Source: Shimwellia pseudoproteus (GTDB lineage: Bacteria; Pseudomonadota; Gammaproteobacteria; Enterobacterales; Enterobacteriaceae). From it: a DNA stretch of 64,000 bases. The DNA lies in NCBI RefSeq assembly GCF_016415625.1, contig NZ_WBXP01000002.1:1-64000 (forward strand), given 5' to 3'. The translations under genes and the position numbers were made by a program. The notes under the pieces were generated by a model, which ran no database searches, was not told where the DNA came from, and saw nothing but the letters and a program-made list of their open reading frames with translations. Positions 58,637 to 64,000 of the stretch are shown here, piece by piece (positions within the stretch are counted from its first letter, which is position 1; each line of letters starts with the position of its first letter).

Positions 58637-61600
58637 ATGATCCCATTAATTTCTCAGGCGCCAGGCCTGTTACAGCTGGTGCTCGATTATTTGAAAGCAC
58701 TTGAGCAACATGGATTTACCGGCGATATCGCCACCAACTATGCCGATCGGCTGACGGCGGCCACGGACAACAGTATCTATCAGTTGCTCCCTGATGCGGT
58801 GATTTTCCCCCGCTCAACCGCCGATGTGGCGCTGATTGCCCGGGTGGCGGAGGAAGAACGCTTCCAGTCCACCACCTTTACCCCCCGGGGGGGCGGCACC
58901 GGCACTAATGGCCAGTCCCTGAACCGCGGGATCGTGGTGGATATGTCCCGCCATATGAACCGTATTCTGGAAATTAACCCGCAACAGGGCTGGGTACGGG
59001 TGGAGGCCGGGGTCATTAAGGACCAGCTAAACCAGTATCTTAAGCCGTTTGGCTACTTCTTCGCCCCGGAACTGTCGACCAGTAACCGCGCCACCCTTGG
59101 CGGGATGATCAATACCGACGCGTCCGGCCAGGGCTCTTTGGTGTATGGCAAAACCTCCGATCACGTCATGGGGGTGCGCGCCATTTTGCTCGGGGGGGAT
59201 ATCCTCGATACCCGGCCAATGCCTACCGCCCTGGCACAAGAGATTGCCCGCAACGATACCCGCATCGGGCGTACTTATCGCACGGTGCTGGAGCGCTGCC
59301 GCCAACAGCGCCAGCTGATCCTCGACGGCTTCCCGGCACTGAACCGCTTCCTGACCGGTTATGATCTGCGCCATGTGTTTAATGACGATCTCAGCCAGTT
59401 TGATTTAACCCGTATTCTGACCGGCTCGGAAGGGACCCTGGCGTTTATTACCGAGGCCCAGCTCGATATCACCCCGCTACCAAAGGTGCGGCGGCTGGTG
59501 AATATTAAATATGACTCGTTTGACTCCGCACTGCGCAATGCGCCGTTTATGGTGCAGGCCAAAGCGCTCTCGGTGGAGACTGTGGATTCAACAGTGCTCA
59601 ATCTGGCCCGGGAAGATATTGTCTGGCATTCGGTGCAGGAACTGATCACCGACGTGCCGGACAACATGATGCTCGGGCTGAATATTGTTGAGTTCGCCGG
59701 TGACGATGAAGCCGCCATTGATAGCCAGGTAGACGCCCTGTGCCAGCAGCTGGACGGGCTGATGGACCGCCAGCAGGGGGGCGTGATTGGCTGGCAGGTA
59801 TGCCGGGAACTGGCCGGCATTGAGCGTATCTACGGAATGCGTAAAAAGGCGGTGGGGCTGCTGGGGAATGCCAAAGGGCAGGCCAAACCGATCCCGTTCG
59901 TGGAGGATACCTGCGTGCCGCCGGAACACCTGGCGGACTACATTACCGAATTTCGCGCGCTGCTGGACAGCCACGGCCTGAACTATGGGATGTTCGGCCA
60001 CGTGGACGCCGGGGTACTGCACGTGCGCCCGGCGCTGGATATGACCGACATCCATCAGGAACGGCTGATGAAGCAGATCTCGGATGAGGTGGTCGCGCTG
60101 ACCGCGAAATACGGCGGCCTGCTGTGGGGTGAGCACGGTAAAGGGTTCCGGGCCGAATACAGCCCGGCCTTTTTTGGTGAGGTGCTGTACCACGAACTGC
60201 GGCTGATCAAAGCCGCCTTTGACCCGGACAATCGGCTTAATCCGGGGAAAATCTGTGCCCCCGCCGATGGGGACGCGCCGATGATGCAAGTGGACGCCGT
60301 GAAGCGCGGTACCTTTGACCGCCAGATCCCGCTGGCGGTGCGTACCTCCTGGCGCGGGGCCATGGAGTGTAACGGCAACGGGCTCTGTTTTAACTTCGAT
60401 GTGAAAAGCCCGATGTGCCCGTCGATGAAGATCTCCGCGAACCGTATTCACTCCCCCAAAGGCCGGGCGACCCTGGTGCGGGAGTGGCTGCGGCTGTTGT
60501 CAGATCGCGGGGTGGACCCGCTGCACCTGGAGCAGGCCCTGCCGGAGCAGCGCGCCAGCCTGCGCGCCCTGATTGAGCGCACCCGCAATAGCTGGCACGC
60601 CCGCAAAGGAGAGTATGATTTCTCCCACGAGGTGAAAGAGGCGATGTCCGGCTGCCTGGCATGTAAAGCCTGTTCCACCCAGTGCCCTATCAAGATAGAC
60701 GTACCGGAATTTCGCTCGCGCTTTTTGCAGCTCTATCACACCCGTTACCTGCGCCCGCTGCGCGACCATCTGGTGGCCAGCGTGGAAAACTATGCGCCCC
60801 TGATGGCCCGGGCACCCAGGACCTTTAACTTCTTTTTAAGCCAGCCGCTGGTGCGCCGTTTGTCTGCCCGGCATATTGGCATGGTGGATTTGCCGCTGCT
60901 GTCCACCCCCTCTCTGCAACAGCAGCTGGTGGGGCACCGCAGCGCCAATATGACGCTTGACGATCTGGAAGCCCTCAGCGATGAGCAAAAAAGCCAGACC
61001 GTCCTGATTGTTCAGGACCCCTTCACCAGTTATTACGATGCGCAAGTGGTGGCGGACTTTGTGCGTCTGGTGGACAAGCTGGGTTACCGCCCGGTATTGC
61101 TGCCGTTTTCGCCCAACGGTAAAGCCCAGCATATTAAAGGCTTTTTAACCCGCTTTGCCCGCACGGCGCGTAAAACGGCGGATTTGCTCAACCGGGTTGC
61201 CCGGCTGGGGATGCCGATGGTGGGGGTCGATCCGGCCCTGGTGCTGTGCTACCGGGATGAATACCGGCACGCGCTGGGGGAGGCGCGCGGTGATTTTACG
61301 GTCCAGCTGGTGCATGAATGGCTACCCCAGGCGCTGAGCGCGGTTGAGGCACCGCCGGTGGGCGGTGAGGCCTGGTATCTGTTTGGGCACTGTACTGAGG
61401 TAACCGCACTGCCCGGGGCACCGGGCCAGTGGCAGCAGATTTTTGCCCGGGTTGGCGCCCGGTTGGAGAATGTGAATGTCGGCTGTTGCGGCATGGCGGG
61501 GACCTATGGCCATGAAGTAAAAAATCACGCCAATTCACTGGGCATTTATGCGCTTTCCTGGCACCAGGCCATTGCCCAGTTGCCCCGTAACCGCTGCCTG

Positions 61601-61693
61601 GCGACAGGTTATTCCTGCCGTAGCCAGGTGAAACGTATTGAGGGCAATGGTGTCCGCCATCCGTTACAGGCCATTTTGGAGATGATGTCATGA
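58637..61693 (+). CDS. ydiJ: YdiJ, FAD-linked D-2-hydroxyglutarate dehydrogenase-type oxidoreductase
   Basis: Large flavo-iron-sulfur enzyme of 1018 aa, equal in length to E. coli YdiJ, for which D-2-hydroxyglutarate oxidation has been reported. The FAD PCMH domain is at about 45-270 ([17 protein letters not shown]), followed by an FAD-oxidase C-terminal domain with [11 protein letters not shown] and [11 protein letters not shown] 4Fe-4S ferredoxin-like part has [14 protein letters not shown] (about 675-688), and a C-terminal CCG-type domain has [12 protein letters not shown]. It is coupled to menI by a 4-bp overlap. Confidence 0.94.
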   Translation: MIPLISQAPGLLQLVLDYLKALEQHGFTGDIATNYADRLTAATDNSIYQLLPDAVIFPRSTADVALIARVAEEERFQSTTFTPRGGGTGTNGQSLNRGIVVDMSRHMNRILEINPQQGWVRVEAGVIKDQLNQYLKPFGYFFAPELSTSNRATLGGMINTDASGQGSLVYGKTSDHVMGVRAILLGGDILDTRPMPTALAQEIARNDTRIGRTYRTVLERCRQQRQLILDGFPALNRFLTGYDLRHVFNDDLSQFDLTRILTGSEGTLAFITEAQLDITPLPKVRRLVNIKYDSFDSALRNAPFMVQAKALSVETVDSTVLNLAREDIVWHSVQELITDVPDNMMLGLNIVEFAGDDEAAIDSQVDALCQQLDGLMDRQQGGVIGWQVCRELAGIERIYGMRKKAVGLLGNAKGQAKPIPFVEDTCVPPEHLADYITEFRALLDSHGLNYGMFGHVDAGVLHVRPALDMTDIHQERLMKQISDEVVALTAKYGGLLWGEHGKGFRAEYSPAFFGEVLYHELRLIKAAFDPDNRLNPGKICAPADGDAPMMQVDAVKRGTFDRQIPLAVRTSWRGAMECNGNGLCFNFDVKSPMCPSMKISANRIHSPKGRATLVREWLRLLSDRGVDPLHLEQALPEQRASLRALIERTRNSWHARKGEYDFSHEVKEAMSGCLACKACSTQCPIKIDVPEFRSRFLQLYHTRYLRPLRDHLVASVENYAPLMARAPRTFNFFLSQPLVRRLSARHIGMVDLPLLSTPSLQQQLVGHRSANMTLDDLEALSDEQKSQTVLIVQDPFTSYYDAQVVADFVRLVDKLGYRPVLLPFSPNGKAQHIKGFLTRFARTARKTADLLNRVARLGMPMVGVDPALVLCYRDEYRHALGEARGDFTVQLVHEWLPQALSAVEAPPVGGEAWYLFGHCTEVTALPGAPGQWQQIFARVGARLENVNVGCCGMAGTYGHEVKNHANSLGIYALSWHQAIAQLPRNRCLATGYSCRSQVKRIEGNGVRHPLQAILEMMS

Positions 61694-62100
61694 TTTGGCG
61701 ACGAGCCGCCACCCTGGCGGCATTAAACGAAAACAGTCAGGGCAATATGGTGGCGTATCTGGGGATCCGCTATGTCCACCTCGGGGATGACACCCTGGAA
61801 GCCACCATGCCGGTTGATCACCGCACCCGTCAGCCATTTGGTTTGCTACACGGTGGGGCATCCGTGGTACTGGCTGAAACCCTTGGTTCGGTGGCCGGGT
61901 GGCTGTGTACCGAAGGGGAGCAGCAGGTGGTGGGGCTGGAGGTCAATGCTAACCATGTTCGTTCAGCCCGGGAAGGGGAAGTCCGCGGGGTGTGCCGGGC
62001 GCTGCATGTTGGCCGCCGTCACCAGGTGTGGCAGATTGATATCAGCGACAGCCAGGGGCGGCTGTGTTGCACTGCACGCCTGACCACCGCCGTTCTGTAA
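61690..62100 (+). CDS. menI: MenI (YdiI), 1,4-dihydroxy-2-naphthoyl-CoA thioesterase
   Basis: Hotdog-fold thioesterase of 136 aa, as in E. coli MenI, acting in menaquinone synthesis and on other aromatic acyl-CoAs. The catalytic helix is [16 protein letters not shown], with the conserved Glu in [17 protein letters not shown] is typical of the family. The start overlaps the ydiJ stop (ATGA). Confidence 0.95.
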   Translation: MIWRRAATLAALNENSQGNMVAYLGIRYVHLGDDTLEATMPVDHRTRQPFGLLHGGASVVLAETLGSVAGWLCTEGEQQVVGLEVNANHVRSAREGEVRGVCRALHVGRRHQVWQIDISDSQGRLCCTARLTTAVL

Positions 62101-62120
62101 CGTCTGGCGGGAATCACAAC

Positions 62121-62147
62121 AACGCCACCCAAACGGGTGGCGTTTTT
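62121..62147 (+). terminator. menI terminator (between menI and ramA)
   Basis: AACGCCACCC pairs perfectly with GGGTGGCGTT around AAAC and is followed by TTT. It separates the convergent menI and ramA genes and may act in both directions. Confidence 0.85.
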
Positions 62148-62157
62148 GATCGCACTC

Positions 62158-62517
62158 TCAGGCGGCGTGGCCGGGTTGCGGAGGGAGACTGCCCGGGCTT
62201 TTGCGATACATCCCCGGCGGCAGATGAAAGGTTTTGGTAAAAATACGGGTAAATGACTGCTGGGACTCAAAACCATAGCGGCTACAGATCTGGTATACCG
62301 TTTCCGTGGTGGTACAGAGATCCCGGGCCGCCAGGCGAAGTTTACGCTCCCGGATATAGCGGGCCAGATTATGGCCGGTATGGTTCAGGAACATACGTTG
62401 CAGGTGCCATTTTGAGTAACCTGCATAACGGGCAATATCATCAATCCGCAGGGGTTTATCCAGATTGTTGTCGATCCAGACTAGCAAATCTTCAATGACC
62501 TGTGCAGGGATATCCAT
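62158..62517 (-). CDS. ramA: RamA, AraC/XylS-type activator of efflux genes
   Basis: Small activator of the MarA/SoxS/Rob/RamA group, 119 aa. It consists only of the two-HTH DNA-binding domain: LRIDDIARYAGYSKWHLQRMF (first motif, about residues 23-43) and VYQICSRYGFESQQSFTRIFTK (second, about 74-95). AQVIEDLLVWIDNNLDKPLRIDDIARYAGY-type N-terminus matches Klebsiella and Salmonella RamA (113 aa) better than MarA or SoxS. It is expected to raise acrAB-tolC expression. It is divergent from ramR across a RamR operator. The romA gene usually beside ramA in Klebsiella is absent. Confidence 0.92.
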   Translation of the reverse strand: MDIPAQVIEDLLVWIDNNLDKPLRIDDIARYAGYSKWHLQRMFLNHTGHNLARYIRERKLRLAARDLCTTTETVYQICSRYGFESQQSFTRIFTKTFHLPPGMYRKSPGSLPPQPGHAA

Positions 62518-62607
62518 GGGCTTTCCTCATTGCCTGTATGCCAAAGCGTGCGCTGTTACTCACAAACATGATGTAATTGTGTGACTAATTAATCAGATTG
62601 CTTATAA

Positions 62608-62652
62608 TGAGTGAGTGAGCACTCATTATAGAGGGTGCTGCTTTTCCGTCAA
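62608..62652. promoter_or_regulatory. RamR operator and ramA promoter
   Basis: TGAGTG-AGTGAG-CACTCA at 62608-62625 matches the known RamR site TGAGTG-N6-CACTCA exactly. For ramA (minus strand) a TATAAT -10 box is at 62630-62625 and TTGACG -35 at 62652-62647, 16 bp apart, so the operator overlaps the -10 box. A TATAAT at 62603-62608 on the plus strand touches the other end and could serve ramR. Confidence 0.85.
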
Positions 62653-62734
62653 GACATGGTGCGGAGAAAAGATCGTTGCAGTCCATTATCTGGCATGGTT
62701 CAATCCCGGCGTTTTGACAGGAGGAAGATAGCGC

Positions 62735-63313
62735 GTGGCACGTCCGAAAAGTGATAATAAAAGACTCGCATTGCTGAATGCCGCAACCACGGCCGTGGGG
62801 CTGGCGGGGATTGGGGCCTCTACCGCGGTAATCGCCCGCCAGGCCGGTGTCGCGGAAGGGACGCTATTTCGCTATTTCACCAACAAAGACGCGCTGCTCA
62901 ATGCGCTGTTTCTGCACCTTAAACAAAGCCTCGGTGAGGCGATGATGGTGGGGTTCGACCCTTCTCTGGATCAAAAGTCCTGCACCCGGCATATCTGGAA
63001 CCGTTTTGTTGACTGGGGACTGGCGAATCCGGATGCGCATCTGGCTATGCGCCAGTTGGCGGTAAGCGATAAGATCACGCCAGAAACCTTCGATAAAGTT
63101 GAAGCCCTGTACCCTGAGCTGCATAAACTGGCCCAGCACTGCCTGCGCCGGGAGTTTTTGGATCACGACAGCCGGCTGTTTGCCGATGCGCTTTTTTTCC
63201 GTTTAGCGGAAACCACCATGGAGTTTGCCGGCAGAAAGCCTGAGCAGGCCGATACCTGGATTTGCGCCGGGTTTGAGGCGATGTGGCGGGCGCTGTCGCT
63301 GGAAGAGCAGTGA
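62735..63313 (+). CDS. ramR: RamR, TetR-family repressor of ramA
   Basis: TetR-family repressor of 192 aa (Salmonella RamR 193) that blocks ramA; its ligands are bile salts, dyes and similar compounds. The N-terminal HTH is STAVIARQAGVAEGTLFRYFTNKDAL (about residues 28-53) and the N-terminus MARPKSDNKRLALLNAA is typical. The C-terminus GFEAMWRALSLEEQ matches Salmonella GFEAMWRALTREEQ. The start at 62735 is GTG, after AGGAGGAAG. It is divergent from ramA. Confidence 0.93.
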   Translation: MARPKSDNKRLALLNAATTAVGLAGIGASTAVIARQAGVAEGTLFRYFTNKDALLNALFLHLKQSLGEAMMVGFDPSLDQKSCTRHIWNRFVDWGLANPDAHLAMRQLAVSDKITPETFDKVEALYPELHKLAQHCLRREFLDHDSRLFADALFFRLAETTMEFAGRKPEQADTWICAGFEAMWRALSLEEQ

Positions 63314-63424
63314 CAAAAACCGTAACCACCGTAATCCCGCTAACTGCATATTCCCCCAGTGATGACCACGAAGCCCTATCCCCGGAAGGCCCGGGGCAGG
63401 GCCGCTATCTTGCGAGAGTGGCAG

Positions 63425-64000
63425 TCAGCCCAGCCACTTGCGTACCGCGCGCCGCAGATCGACCGCAATGCGCTGTGGGGAGCCAATCAGCGTTTTTTTG
63501 GTATCAATCAGGGTGACATTGCCCGCGGCAGACAGGGTGTGCAGGCCGGTGGTAAAGGGCGCGTTGCTGGCCGGGGCAGTTAACCGGCACCCGGCGGTAA
63601 GTACGGGGTTCGCCAGGCTGGCCGGGGACATTTCCAGTAACTGCAAGGCGCCACCGTATGTCTGGCTGCAATCCTGGGTTGGCAGAATCAATTTCCCTTC
63701 CTGTAAGAACGGTGTTCCCCCCATACGCGCTCCGCGTTTATCCTGACGGATGGGCTGTGGAGAGACATTCTCCCAGCGGCCGGTGAGGGTGTCGGCCCGG
63801 GCCAGCATCAGGGCGCTGGTGCGGGCTTCCCGGGGGGCGGGCGGGGTATAAAATATCCACCAGCAGCCGTCCGCGAAAAACGGCGACGGATCGATCCCGG
63901 CACAAGGGAAAGAGAACTCCGGTACTTTCTCCCACTGCCAGGGGAAATCCGTTGCCCGGTACAGCGTCAGTGTCCCGGATTTATAGCCTTCCGGTAGCAT
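63425..64000 (-). CDS. unidentified protein, beta-propeller glycosidase-like, partial
   Basis: The frame is open to the window edge, so the N-terminus may be missing; 191 aa are visible. It has the pattern of five-bladed propeller proteins related to GH43/GH32 or the N-terminal domain of inositolphosphorylceramide glycosyltransferases: GIDPSPFFADGCWWIFYT, a WENVSPQPIR strand and GGTPFLQEGKLILPTQDCSQTYGGAL. The C-terminus VDLRRAVRKWLG is basic. No signal can be judged. It is convergent with ramR. A role in cell-surface polysaccharide work is possible but only inferred. Confidence 0.5.
   Translation of the reverse strand: MLPEGYKSGTLTLYRATDFPWQWEKVPEFSFPCAGIDPSPFFADGCWWIFYTPPAPREARTSALMLARADTLTGRWENVSPQPIRQDKRGARMGGTPFLQEGKLILPTQDCSQTYGGALQLLEMSPASLANPVLTAGCRLTAPASNAPFTTGLHTLSAAGNVTLIDTKKTLIGSPQRIAVDLRRAVRKWLG

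Overview
The window is a stretch of enterobacterial chromosome (Enterobacteriaceae). Protein after protein matches the E. coli K-12 order btuR-yciK-sohB-yciN-topA-cysB-ymiA-acnA-ribA-pgpB-lapA-lapB-pyrF-yciH-osmB-yciT ... yciZ-pdeR-rnb-yciW-fabI-sapFDCBA-pspF-pspABCD-ycjX-ycjF-tyrR. The DNA is clearly GC-rich. It is not E. coli: there is a ramA-ramR pair, and several blocks are rearranged or missing. A Shimwellia/Klebsiella-like member of the family fits, but the species cannot be fixed from this sequence. No rRNA, tRNA, CRISPR array, insertion sequence or prophage was seen.

Layout. (1) 1-4937: an accessory sugar operon with a GPH-family symporter, a cytoplasmic GH3 glycosidase and an AraC-type regulator, placed beside btuR. 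(2) 4931-20565: core genes for cobalamin adenosylation, an inner-membrane protease, topoisomerase I, cysteine regulation, aconitase, riboflavin and phospholipid synthesis, LPS control (lapAB) and pyrimidine synthesis. (3) 20819-25786: the DeoR regulator gene yciT is followed by ybiW and ybiY (glycyl radical enzyme and its activase) and the divergent fsaA. In E. coli ybiW-ybiY-fsaA lie far from yciT; here they sit exactly between yciT and yciZ. The ybiY/fsaA gap carries an FNR-like site and inverted repeats. (4) 25803-43889: yciZ, a strongly shortened pdeR, rnb, yciW, fabI, the sap ABC transporter operon, the phage-shock (psp) regulon with its sigma-54 promoter, and tyrR with its own TyrR box. 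(5) 43952-58462: tynA (aromatic amine oxidase) and the phenylacetate catabolic genes paaZ and paaABCDEFGHIJK directly downstream of tyrR, without paaX, paaY, feaB or feaR. (6) 58637-64000: ydiJ-menI, the divergent ramA/ramR pair with a consensus RamR operator, and the edge of an unidentified gene.

How genes work together. TynA oxidises phenylethylamine-type amines in the periplasm to aldehydes. PaaK activates phenylacetate to the CoA ester, PaaABCDE epoxidises the ring, PaaG isomerises to the oxepin, PaaZ opens and oxidises it, and PaaJ, PaaF and PaaH finish beta-oxidation to acetyl-CoA and succinyl-CoA. YbiY activates YbiW, which with FsaA forms the reported route from 1,5-anhydroglucitol-6-phosphate to glyceraldehyde-3-phosphate and hydroxyacetone. 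LapA/LapB act on LPS synthesis, Psp proteins on inner-membrane stress, and RamR represses ramA, whose product activates efflux genes.

Most notable: the yciT-ybiWY-fsaA union and its control region, an in-frame-collapsed PdeR, the tyrR-tynA-paa arrangement without its usual regulators, and a run of ten G inside cysB.
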